Counted from the first letter of the stretch, positions 1 to 6,228 are shown. The stretch: 18,477 nucleotides of DNA from CAYJBH01 sp964369445 (GCA_964369445.1 CAYJFU010000044.1:1-18477); one strand, 5' to 3'. Translations and numbers: made by a program. Notes: a model not told the origin generated them from the sequence alone.

Positions 1-528
1 AAATAGATGTAAAACGATAAAAAAATAGAGAGTATGCCGAAATAGACGATGCACTTTGCAAAAATAGGGAACCTTTATTTAATTGCATCACAGCTATTTA
101 CAAATTGCAAGTTTTATAATATAACACCACTGGTCAATTGTTGTATCTTTGACTACAACTAATTGCTATAGTCAAACCTATTTTAAAATCATCAAAGAAA
201 TGTTGATAATAGCTTTCGTATATGGGTTTTGCCAACAGAGATTTGTTTGATTTTAAGTGGGTTGACTATAAAGCCGCTTCGTCACAAATATGTGGTGACG
301 AGTGACGGCTATTTTGGGTAGCGAAATTACCTGTCACCCGATTGAGTGGTGTTTCCCGGCAAAGCGATCCTTGACAATTTAATATGCCTTGTTGAAATAT
401 GTTAGTTCAAGCCGCCAAAAGGCGAAGCGACTACATACTGGTGCGCCATGATGCAAAAATATAAAACGGAGCGATGAAACCATATGTGACCCTGACCGAG
501 ACCGGGCAGGTACGCAACGACAGCTTGA
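1..528. other. Gene-poor decayed region
   Basis: I see no intact gene here. All frames are broken by frequent stops, and the open frames on the minus strand look like chance. A small hairpin lies at 280-300 (CGTCAC / GTGACG arms around a 9-nt loop). Around 411-460 a short plus-strand stretch reads RSDYILVRHDAK before a stop, and about 465-516 reads in the same frame as MKPYVTLTETGQVRNDSLN. These may be scraps of the same decayed gene whose tail is readable at 529-936. The stretch is best described as relic mobile-element DNA at the far side of the sigK breakpoint. Confidence 0.5.
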
Positions 529-936
529 ACTTATAATGATACTTCTGTCGAAAAAAACGGTGCAATACTTTTTTGTACCGGCAGGTATATAACACAAAAA
601 GAAGTTCCGCTTGCCTTTCACCACGACACTCATGTGTGGGAGTTGACGAGCGAGTAGGAACATGTTCTGCTCATCGACCCGACAATAAAATTCGTATCAG
701 AATTTTTAGACGGTCGACCTACTAAAAGTTTTAGCGGAACGGCGATCAAGCTGTCAGATAAAATCTTTGAGCTGACAGGCGATAGAATCTCCAACAGCAT
801 TTTATTAAAGCAGCTGCAAAGGCACCCGACACAGCTTGAAAACCTCGGATATATATGCCGTGTAAGCAGAACTAAAAACGCAAGCAACATATCTATTTTA
901 CAGTGGAATAAAGGGTATGTCCTGTACTGTAGCTAG
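529..936 (+). pseudogene. Relic of a mobile-element replication protein (C-terminal winged-helix-like tail)
   Basis: The frame starting at 529 is open to a TAG at 934-936 except for one in-frame TAG at 655-657. No start codon or ribosome binding site is visible, and frames upstream are broken. The tail contains FLDGRPTKSFSGTAIKL, then SNSILLKQLQRHPTQLENLGY, then a basic stretch (RVSRTKNASNISI). From memory, the order 'GTA..L - S..L.K.L.R....L..LGY - R-rich strand' resembles the C-terminal winged helix of primase/helicase or Rep proteins of Firmicutes prophages and conjugative elements. Family assignment is tentative; that it is a broken coding sequence is better supported. It fits an old element inserted in sigK. 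Confidence 0.45.
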
Positions 937-1124
937 CATAGGCCTTGTATCCCAACGCCGCCGCAGGGAGACCCCTGAAACCCTGCTTTGTAACCAGTCT
1001 ACTGCGATATCGACATGCTTTTGCGCAGATGTTGGCGGTTAAAAATCGTTTTGGAAAGAAAGCTGGCACGTTGCTGAACGGTGATGAGTGGTAGATCTTA
1101 TTCTGATATCATATACTTAATCAC

Positions 1125-1353
1125 GGAGGTGATTGCCATTAAAATAATTGTCCATGCGCCAAAATCAACGGCGCAAAAAAACGAGATTGAGGAAAGGGTG
1201 GCAAAACTACATGCCGAGGTGATTATACATAAAATGAAAAGAATGACATGCGACAAGGAAAGGATGCTCGCATTGCTGAATGAGACGACAGCTCAAAAAA
1301 ACATACCTTTATACTCTCACCATAGGAGAGGGGAGTGTGCAGGCAAATATTAG
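1125..1353 (+). pseudogene. Small mobile-element-type hypothetical ORF with lost (ATT) start
   Basis: An excellent ribosome binding site, GGAGGTGAT at 1125-1133, sits at ideal distance from codon 1138-1140, but that codon is ATT rather than ATG. Reading on gives IKIIVHAPKSTAQKNEIEE, then RVAKLHAEVIIHKMKRMTC, then DKERMLALLNE, a compact charged and probably helical protein, ending at TAG 1351-1353 (71 codons from the ATT). I recall similar roughly 50-60 residue proteins in Firmicutes conjugative elements and prophages, without known function. The frame is also open upstream to a GTG at 1081, but the ribosome binding site and the change in protein character point to 1138. Either this is a rare ATT-initiated gene or an ATG has mutated and the gene is dead. 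Confidence 0.5.
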
Positions 1354-1451
1354 CCAACTTAAAGGTATTCGGCACAATTTTTCTTTCATTTGGGGTTGTC
1401 ACATTTGTGGAAATCATTGTCAGATTGCAAAAAAAAATAATGTCCTTTTAA
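1335..1451 (+). CDS. Short single-pass membrane peptide (38 aa)
   Basis: This ORF starts at GTG 1335 with AGGAG at 1324-1328, six bases before the start, and ends at TAA 1449-1451. It overlaps the end of the preceding small ORF by 19 nt. The peptide has a short polar N-terminus (residues 1-10), a hydrophobic span at about 11-29 (VFGTIFLSFGVVTFVEIIV) and a basic tail (RLQKK). That is the layout of a single-pass membrane peptide, as in type I toxins, small phage or element membrane proteins, or sporulation micropeptides. I cannot assign a family. Its stop codon falls inside the left arm of the strong hairpin at 1445-1489. Support is the good ribosome binding site plus the membrane-like composition; a chance ORF remains possible. 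Confidence 0.4.
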   Translation: MCRQILANLKVFGTIFLSFGVVTFVEIIVRLQKKIMSF

Positions 1452-1521
1452 TAGCTTCCCCCGCCTTTGGCGGGGGAAGCTATTAAAAGTATAAGAAAAA
1501 AATTGTACAATTTGCCTTTAG
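1433..1521 (-). repeat. Dispersed hairpin repeat, copy 1
   Basis: A perfect inverted repeat of 21-bp arms (1445-1465 and 1469-1489) encloses a 3-nt loop; the core is CCCCCGCC / GGCGGGGG. It is followed by AATTGTACAATTTGCC at 1501-1516. Read on the minus strand, the order is CTAAAG, AAATTGTACAATTTTT, hairpin, AAAAGGACATTATTTTT. The same order occurs on the plus strand at 10889-10974 after glgP. The hairpin flanked by A/T runs could also act as a terminator. Likely a MITE- or REP-like dispersed element. Confidence 0.75.
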
Positions 1522-1661
1522 ATAGTCCAAAAAACATTAAACCTTTGCGCAGGTTGATAATAATCTTTCCACGAGCAACACCCTTCACCTTATTTTTACA
1601 AAAATCATAACCACCGGAGCAAACCGCTCCGCAAAATTATCCGTACGCCTCACAATAACCA

Positions 1662-1697
1662 AAAGTGGCGTAACCATGACGCTTAAGCGCCATTTTT
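1662..1697 (+). terminator. Probable rho-independent terminator
   Basis: An AAGTGGCG arm (1663-1670) pairs with CGCCATTT (1688-1695, one G-U pair) and leads into a run of six T (1693-1698). The loop contains the 10-bp palindrome CGCTTAAGCG at 1680-1689. It points rightward, towards the sigK breakpoint, so it may end transcription coming out of the element. A second small hairpin (CGGAGC / GCTCCG) lies at 1615-1631. Confidence 0.5.
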
Positions 1698-1733
1698 TAT
1701 TCGGAAACCCTTTTTGCGCCGTTATGATACCAT

Positions 1734-2063
1734 TTAGTTTTCTATACAACGCGCTGCATAGGTAGAAAATCGACCTTTTTCCAACTTATAAGTATTGACA
1801 GCCTTTATAAGCCCGATGGTTCCTATTGAAATAAAGTCCTCTAAATCCTGTGCGTTGGTGTAATACTTTTTTGAAACATGAGCCACCAGCCTTAAATTGT
1901 GGCTTATAATCTTATCCCTTGCGGAGGCACTTCCCTCAAAAAACTGTATAAAGTACTCCTGCTCTTCTTTTGGACTGAGGGGTTTGGGGAAACTGCTGTT
2001 TTCAAAATACAAAAATAAGTACAATACATTTTGCAGGCAATAAGATAATAGGTACGCAAACAT
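1734..2063 (-). CDS. sigK: RNA polymerase sigma factor SigK, N-terminal half (split gene)
   Basis: The frame encodes 109 residues matching the N-terminal half of the late mother-cell sigma factor SigK. A hydrophobic pro-sequence-like N-terminus (MFAYLLSYCLQNVLYLFLYF, residues 1-20) is followed by FPKPLSPKEEQEYF and then region 2, with NLRLVAHVSKKYY, DLEDFISIGTIGLIKAV and FSTYAARCIEN. Region 2.4 onward and regions 3-4 are missing. The coding sequence stops (TAA 1736-1734) directly after ARCIEN, the position where B. subtilis spoIVCB is joined to spoIIIC by excision of the skin element. The start at 2063 is chosen because GGAGGGTG lies just upstream; the frame is open to 2156 but the extra 31 residues are unlike the family. 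SigK requires pro-sequence cleavage by SpoIVFB in B. subtilis. Without the 3' half the product cannot bind -35 elements, so the gene works only if the left-hand DNA is excised. Confidence 0.85.
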   Translation of the reverse strand: MFAYLLSYCLQNVLYLFLYFENSSFPKPLSPKEEQEYFIQFFEGSASARDKIISHNLRLVAHVSKKYYTNAQDLEDFISIGTIGLIKAVNTYKLEKGRFSTYAARCIEN

Positions 2064-2078
2064 AACACCCTCCATAGA

Positions 2079-2127
2079 CACTACATAGTTTATGTTTAAG
2101 TGTATGTAGTACACGATGTTAAATTGA
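2079..2127 (-). promoter_or_regulatory. SigE-type (and possible SigK-type) promoter of sigK
   Basis: On the minus strand TCAATTT (2127-2121) and CATACACT (2106-2099) are separated by 14 bp. The second matches the SigE -10 consensus CATACAMT exactly, and the first matches 5 of 7 positions of the SigE -35 KMATATT. Just downstream CATAAACTA (2092-2084) matches the SigK -10 pattern CATANNNTA, though the AC expected for its -35 is at a non-standard distance. In B. subtilis sigK is transcribed first by SigE and then by SigK. Confidence 0.6.
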
Positions 2128-2149
2128 CAGAAATAATGACAATTACTGG

Positions 2150-2178
2150 TTGACATGCGTTAAAAGTAGGTTTATTAT
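2150..2178 (+). promoter_or_regulatory. SigA-type promoter of the PH-domain gene
   Basis: A perfect -35 TTGACA (2150-2155), a 17-bp spacer and -10 TATTAT (2173-2178) lie about 50 bp before the gene at 2231. The promoter is divergent from the sigK promoter, with about 20 bp between the two -35 elements. Confidence 0.7.
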
Positions 2179-2230
2179 ATAATTATAATAGAATTTAAAG
2201 TGTTATCCGTCAATCAGCAAGGAGAATATT

Positions 2231-2599
2231 ATGGCATATAAAGAACGCAAACGTTGGTCCTTTTTCGGTCTACCTTTTACATTTACCGTATATGAGGTGC
2301 AGGAGGAGGTGCTTACCATCACAACCGGACTGCTCAACAAGACAGAAAACGACTGCTACATGTATAAAATTCAGGACGTCTCACTCAAATCGACACTTAT
2401 GAACCGTATTTTTCGCTTGGGTAGCATAATTTGTCACACCGGCGATACAACACACCCTACCCTCACACTTAAAAACATCCGCAACTCACGTGAGGTGAAG
2501 GACTTTATACTTACTAAATCGGAGGAACAGCGCTTAAAACGTCGTACCGTTAACATGCAAAACATCGGTACAGATGGAGATATGAACGAAATTTTTTAA
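2231..2599 (+). CDS. PH-domain-like (bPH/YdbS-type) small protein
   Basis: This 122-residue soluble protein has AAGGAG at 2219-2224, seven bases before ATG. Residues 1-90 alternate hydrophobic and polar residues in a beta-rich pattern: FTFTVYEVQEEVLTITTGLL, DCYMYKIQDVSLKSTLMNRI, FRLGSIICHTGDTTHPTLTL, ending in IRNSREVKDFIL. This is the usual layout of bacterial PH domains (DUF304/bPH_2): 'EE.L....G......' then 'I.D......... R.F..G.I.......... L..I......... I'. Those proteins are usually membrane-anchored, but no transmembrane segment is present here and the C-terminus (KSEEQRLKRRTV onward) is polar. Function is unknown. It is monocistronic with its own SigA-type promoter and lies divergent from sigK. 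Confidence 0.65.
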   Translation: MAYKERKRWSFFGLPFTFTVYEVQEEVLTITTGLLNKTENDCYMYKIQDVSLKSTLMNRIFRLGSIICHTGDTTHPTLTLKNIRNSREVKDFILTKSEEQRLKRRTVNMQNIGTDGDMNEIF

Positions 2600-2638
2600 T
2601 CTGATTTGTTGATAAATAAAAAAAGTTGGTTTTGACTA

Positions 2639-2667
2639 TTGACAAAGTCAGGTTGGTGGCATATAAT
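2639..2667 (+). promoter_or_regulatory. SigA promoter of the ArsR-family gene
   Basis: Consensus TTGACA (2639-2644), a 17-bp spacer and consensus TATAAT (2662-2667). Both hexamers are perfect, so this should be a strong promoter that needs a repressor; the operator at 2674-2689 lies directly downstream over the transcription start region. Confidence 0.85.
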
Positions 2668-2673
2668 AAACAT

Positions 2674-2689
2674 ATCAAAATAATTTTAT
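2674..2689. promoter_or_regulatory. ArsR-type operator 1
   Basis: The 16-mer ATCAAAATAATTTTAT is an imperfect palindrome that matches operator 2 (3085-3100) at 14 of 16 positions. It sits a few bases after the -10 box, where a bound dimer would block the polymerase. The pattern ATCAAA-N4-TTTGAT is typical of ArsR/SmtB sites in Firmicutes. Confidence 0.7.
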
Positions 2690-2702
2690 GTGTGGTGGAA
2701 AA

Positions 2703-3038
2703 ATGGAAAATATTCATGCATACAATGCAAAGATTTTTAAAGCCCTGTGCGATGAAAAACGTCTGCACATATTGGAACTGTTGCGCGACGGTGAAAAATG
2801 CGCTTGTGTCTTGACGGATATCACTGGGATAAAGCAGTCGGCCCTGTCTTACCATATGAAAATTTTGTGTGACTCAGGGATCGTAAACGGTGTTCAAGAC
2901 GGAAAGTGGACGCACTATGCAATAAGTGAAGCAGGCTGCAAACTGGCGATACAGACACTTTCCGATATAACTACCCCTAACTCAAAGCTGACAGCAAACG
3001 ACTGTTATTTATCACAGCTTGCAACCCCATCCGTATAG
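2703..3038 (+). CDS. ArsR/SmtB-family metalloregulator
   Basis: A 111-residue winged-helix repressor. The start at 2703 (MENIHAYNAKIFKALCDEKR) is preferred to the ATG at 2688, which lies inside the operator; GGTGG precedes 2703. Family features in order are KALCDEKRLHILELL (first helices), GEKCACVL with a CxC pair in the alpha3 position, equivalent to the ELCVCDL arsenic-binding loop of ArsR, the recognition helix KQSALSYHMKILCDSGIV, and the wing NGVQDGKWTHYAIS. The CxC plus C in KILCDSG could form a three-thiol As(III)/Sb(III)-type site, but the ligand is inferred. As a class these repressors leave DNA on metal binding. The gene sits upstream of a permease and a thioredoxin-fold gene, and both transcription starts carry the same operator. 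Confidence 0.88.
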   Translation: MENIHAYNAKIFKALCDEKRLHILELLRDGEKCACVLTDITGIKQSALSYHMKILCDSGIVNGVQDGKWTHYAISEAGCKLAIQTLSDITTPNSKLTANDCYLSQLATPSV

Positions 3039-3073
3039 CTGGATTGCTGTATCTTAGGCAAGCTTAGTTTTTT

Positions 3074-3105
3074 TTAACAAACACATCAAAATTATTTGAT
3101 ACAAT
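3074..3105 (+). promoter_or_regulatory. ArsR-type operator 2 and probable internal promoter
   Basis: A perfect palindrome, ATCAAA-ATTA-TTTGAT (3085-3100), lies 26 bp before the permease start. It sits within a weak promoter-like arrangement (TTAACA 3074-3079 and a GATACAAT-type -10 near 3098-3105). It suggests the permease has its own repressed promoter in addition to read-through from the regulator gene. Confidence 0.65.
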
Positions 3106-3126
3106 CGCTTTTTTTGTGAGGTGAAC

Positions 3127-4140
3127 ATGCAGTTACTAACTCAAGGTTGGGATTTTTTTCAAAACGAAATACTGGGAATGGCGTGGCTCAACCGCCTGGT
3201 GGGCACTCTGCTCACGACATTCGGATTGAATATAGAAACACCTATCGGTGCAAGCGTTCAGTTTTTTATCTATGATGTAATAAAAATTGTCGTGCTGTTA
3301 TGCAGTCTTATTTTTATTATTTCTTACATCCAAAGCTACTTTCCCCCCGAGCGAAGTAAGCGAATCCTCGGTCGTTTTAAGGGGATATGGGCAAATATCA
3401 TTGCCGCCTTGCTCGGTACAGTTACCCCGTTTTGTTCCTGCTCCTCTATACCGCTTTTTATCGGTTTTACCAGTGCTAAATTGCCACTCGGCGTAACATT
3501 TTCCTTTTTGATATCCTCGCCCATGGTAGATCTTGGCAGTCTTGTGCTGTTGATGAGCATATTTGGCGGACAAGTTGCGGTTATATATGTAATTTTCGGA
3601 CTGCTTATAGCGGTTTTAGGAGGTACGATTATTGAAAAACTTCACATGGAAAAACATGTTGAGGAGTTTGTGCTTAAAGCCGGAAATGTCGATATTGAAT
3701 CGCCGCACCTCACTCGAAAAGACCGTGTAATATATGCTAAAGAGCAGATGCTCGGAACATTTAAAAAGGTGTTTCCGTATATTTTAGTTGGTGTCGGCAT
3801 CGGTGCACTTATCCACAACTGGATACCGCAAAATATCATAGAAACGGTGCTCGGCAGCAACAACCCACTTGGCGTTATTATGGCGACCATCATTGGCATA
3901 CCTGTCTACGCTGACATTTTCGGCACCATACCCATTGCAGAAGCGCTACTCGCAAAGGGCGCACAACTCGGCACCATTCTAGCCTTTATGATGGCGGTAA
4001 CGACGCTCAGCCTACCGTCCATGATTATGCTACGCAAGGCGGTTAAACCTAAACTGCTGGCACTGTTTATCAGTATCTGTGCTGCAGGTATTATTATAGT
4101 AGGTTATATTTTCAATATTTTACAAGCTTATATTATTTAG
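3127..4140 (+). CDS. ArsP/YraQ-type permease (DUF318 family)
   Basis: A 337-residue polytopic inner membrane protein. The ATG at 3127 is preferred to GTG 3121 because GAGGTGA at 3118-3124 then serves as ribosome binding site. It has the two-repeat permease layout: an N-terminal hydrophobic half ending in the signature TPFCSCSSIPLF (residues 100-111), then PLGVTFSFLISSPMVD; a soluble linker around residues 175-210 (KLHMEKHVEEF to KDRVIYAKEQM); and a second half with GIPVYADIFGTIPIAEALL and VTTLSLPSMIMLRKAVKP. The CSCS motif and GTIPIAEAL repeat are hallmarks of this family, whose member ArsP exports trivalent organoarsenicals. Inorganic arsenite or other soft-metal or thiol substrates cannot be excluded. 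Its stop overlaps the ribosome binding site of the next gene, so they are translated together. Confidence 0.85.
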   Translation: MQLLTQGWDFFQNEILGMAWLNRLVGTLLTTFGLNIETPIGASVQFFIYDVIKIVVLLCSLIFIISYIQSYFPPERSKRILGRFKGIWANIIAALLGTVTPFCSCSSIPLFIGFTSAKLPLGVTFSFLISSPMVDLGSLVLLMSIFGGQVAVIYVIFGLLIAVLGGTIIEKLHMEKHVEEFVLKAGNVDIESPHLTRKDRVIYAKEQMLGTFKKVFPYILVGVGIGALIHNWIPQNIIETVLGSNNPLGVIMATIIGIPVYADIFGTIPIAEALLAKGAQLGTILAFMMAVTTLSLPSMIMLRKAVKPKLLALFISICAAGIIIVGYIFNILQAYII

Positions 4141-4149
4141 GAGGTACAC

Positions 4150-4512
4150 ATGGCACTATTTGGATTTGACAAGAAAAAGAAGGAAGAACAACCCTCAGCC
4201 TGCGACTGTGGTGGCGCTTGTAACGCGGTATCAACCGACAACGCCAGCGAGCCAAATGTTGCCGCCGATGGTGATGTCATACGCGTTTTGGGCTCGGGCT
4301 GCTGTAAATGCAACGACCTTGAGCAGTCGGTAAAAGAGGCGCTGTCCGAACTCGGCAAAAACACCCCAATCGTACACGTGACAGACTTTGCCGAGATAGC
4401 TTCCTTTGGCGTAATGACTACGCCTGCACTGATGGTCGGCAACAAGGTTGTGTCAACCGGCAAGGTGCTCAAAAAAGCAGAGGCGGTAAAGTTACTTGAG
4501 AAGTATATTTAG
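4150..4512 (+). CDS. Thioredoxin-fold redox-active disulfide protein
   Basis: A 120-residue cytosolic protein; AGGAGG overlaps the permease stop, nine bases before ATG. The C-terminal 75 residues form the minimal thioredoxin fold of the 'redox-active disulfide protein 2' family: VIRVLGSGCCKCNDLEQSV with a CxxC active site (C51-C54, with an extra C52), and the cis-Pro motif MTTPALMVGNKVVSTG. The N-terminal 40 residues are a lysine-rich leader (FDKKKKEE) and a small cysteine cluster CDCGGAC (C18, C20, C24), which could bind a soft metal. Proteins of this type often accompany ArsR-permease pairs; a role in passing thiol-bound metalloid or electrons to the permease is inference. The gene ends the cassette. 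Confidence 0.85.
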   Translation: MALFGFDKKKKEEQPSACDCGGACNAVSTDNASEPNVAADGDVIRVLGSGCCKCNDLEQSVKEALSELGKNTPIVHVTDFAEIASFGVMTTPALMVGNKVVSTGKVLKKAEAVKLLEKYI

Positions 4513-4570
4513 GGACTGTCACGTTTGGGGAACTATTGTCACCGTTCACAATGATACACTCGACATAACG

Positions 4571-4614
4571 AAAACCTCCGATTGTAGCTGTAAAACTACA
4601 ATCGGAGGTTTTTT
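4571..4614. terminator. Bidirectional rho-independent terminator
   Basis: A perfect 17-bp stem (4571-4587 with 4596-4612), 8-nt loop, with A-run before and T-run (TTTTTT) after. It lies between the convergent thioredoxin-fold gene and the citrate synthase gene, so it can end transcription from both sides. Confidence 0.92.
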
Positions 4615-4673
4615 ACTGTCTATTTTTAACGGTTCTGTTTAAGTTTTTCCCTTAAGCTGTTAACTAACAATAG

Positions 4674-6038
4674 TTACCTTTTACTAAACTCAACATAGTC
4701 CTTATGCTCGGTTATCGGCTTGTATGCAGGACGGATAATTTTACCGGCACTTTCAAGCTCTTCCATACGGTGAGCGCTCCAACCAACGATACGCGCAATC
4801 GCAAACAGAGGTGTATAAAGCTCTGTCGGCAGATCCAGCATGTCATAGACAAAGCCGCTGTAAAAGTCGATGTTTGCGGATACACCTTTGTAGATTTTGC
4901 GGCGATGGCCGATTATCTGCGGTGCTAGTTTTGCCACTTTGCTGTAAAGCTTGTATTCATCTTCACGGCCTTTGCTACCGGACAATTCCTCGACAAAGCG
5001 CTTGAATATCTCGGCACGTGGATCGGATAGCGAGTAAACTGCGTGACCCATGCCGTATATAAGTCCTTTTTTGTCAAATGCCTTTTTGTCTAGCAACGCC
5101 TCAAGGTAGGCGGTGACCTCCTCGTCGCTTTCCCAGTCTTTAACAGTACGTTTCATATCCTCAAACATCTCAACAACCTTGATGTTTGCACCGCCGTGCT
5201 TGGGACCTTTAAGCGAGGCAAGACCTGCGGCTATTGCAGAATAAGTATCGGTACCGGCCGTTGTCACGACGCGCGTCGTAAAGGTTGAGTTGTTACCACC
5301 GCCGTGCTCTGCGTGTAGTATAAGCGACACATCCAAAACCTGTGCTTCAAGCGCGGTAAAAGAACCATCGGGACGCAACATCTGTAGGATATTTTCAGCG
5401 GTGGAGAGCTCCGGCTTTGGTGGACGTATAAAAAACAACTCATTTTTATGATAGTAGCAGTAGGCCTGATAGCTGTAAATAGCCATCATCGGGAACACTG
5501 CGATAAGCTCTATCGACTGCCTGAGTATATTGGACAGCGATATATCTTCGGCGTTGTCATCATAGCTGTAAAGCGACAGCACACCGCGTGCAAGTGCCAC
5601 CATGATGTTTTGGCCGGGCATCTTCATTGTTATGTCGCGCACAAATGACGAGGGCAGTTGACGATATGTATTGAGACTTTTGTGCATCCACTCACAGCGC
5701 TCGGATGTGGGTAGTTCGCCGAAAAGCAGTAGGTAGCAAATTTCTTCAAAACCGAAACGATTTTCCGCTATACAGTTGTTGACGATTTCCGTAACGTTGT
5801 AGCCACGGTAGTACAGCTCGCCCTCTACCGGTGTTTTGACGCCGTCGATGTTTTTAAAGGATACAACGTCAGACACGTTGGTAAGACCTGTCACAACACC
5901 GGTGCCGTCTTTGTCGCGCAGACCCTGTTTTACCTCGTACTTGTGAAAAAGATCTGCGTCTATTTTGTTGTGCAGCTCCGCAATTTCAGTCTGCTTTAGA
6001 ATATCTGCCGTTACCTGTGAAAAACTTGGGTAGCTCAT
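4674..6038 (-). CDS. gltA: Citrate synthase (citrate/2-methylcitrate synthase family)
   Basis: A 454-residue cytosolic enzyme condensing oxaloacetate and acetyl-CoA to citrate, feeding 2-oxoglutarate and glutamate synthesis. Start at 6038 is set by GGAGGATAAAT before ATG; the frame is open to 6221 but the 61 extra residues are unlike the family. Catalytic residues are visible: H245 in HAEHGGGNNSTF, H332 in GMGHAVYSLSDPR, and D391 in NIDFYSG, with the CoA/oxaloacetate region HGGANIKVVE (281-290) and a C-terminal AHRMEEL. Length and the HAEHGGGN motif match the Clostridia form rather than the E. coli type II enzyme. It is convergent with the ArsR cassette. A consensus promoter lies at 6229-6258 and gives a leader of about 180 nt. 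Confidence 0.93.
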   Translation of the reverse strand: MSYPSFSQVTADILKQTEIAELHNKIDADLFHKYEVKQGLRDKDGTGVVTGLTNVSDVVSFKNIDGVKTPVEGELYYRGYNVTEIVNNCIAENRFGFEEICYLLLFGELPTSERCEWMHKSLNTYRQLPSSFVRDITMKMPGQNIMVALARGVLSLYSYDDNAEDISLSNILRQSIELIAVFPMMAIYSYQAYCYYHKNELFFIRPPKPELSTAENILQMLRPDGSFTALEAQVLDVSLILHAEHGGGNNSTFTTRVVTTAGTDTYSAIAAGLASLKGPKHGGANIKVVEMFEDMKRTVKDWESDEEVTAYLEALLDKKAFDKKGLIYGMGHAVYSLSDPRAEIFKRFVEELSGSKGREDEYKLYSKVAKLAPQIIGHRRKIYKGVSANIDFYSGFVYDMLDLPTELYTPLFAIARIVGWSAHRMEELESAGKIIRPAYKPITEHKDYVEFSKR

Positions 6039-6228
6039 ATTTATCCTCCGTTCTTTGTATGATGAATTACTAAGTAGTGAATAGAATGCTGTCTCAGTAA
6101 TTGATGGTTGTGATATTATTATCAATTTCAATAACTTAAGCAGACAAATATTTTTTGTATACTTCCCATCGTCGTCGGCGGAAGGACGCAAAGAGGAATA
6201 TTTCATATAAGTCGCTGTCATTAATATT

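Noticed and set aside
920..1075. Possible link of CCTTGTATCCCAAC near 926 to the MITE terminal repeat CCTTGTAATCCGAAC
   Set aside because: The similarity covers about 14 bases with mismatches, has no second end nearby and could be chance.
4513..4560. TGTCAC...TGTCACC direct repeat after the thioredoxin-fold gene
   Set aside because: Two short copies only, with no symmetry or neighbouring element; could be part of a REP-like sequence but nothing else supports it.
6039..6221. N-terminal 61-residue extension of citrate synthase starting at 6221
   Set aside because: A strong GGAGG precedes the ATG at 6038, the upstream residues are low-complexity and unlike the family, and they begin almost at the predicted transcription start.
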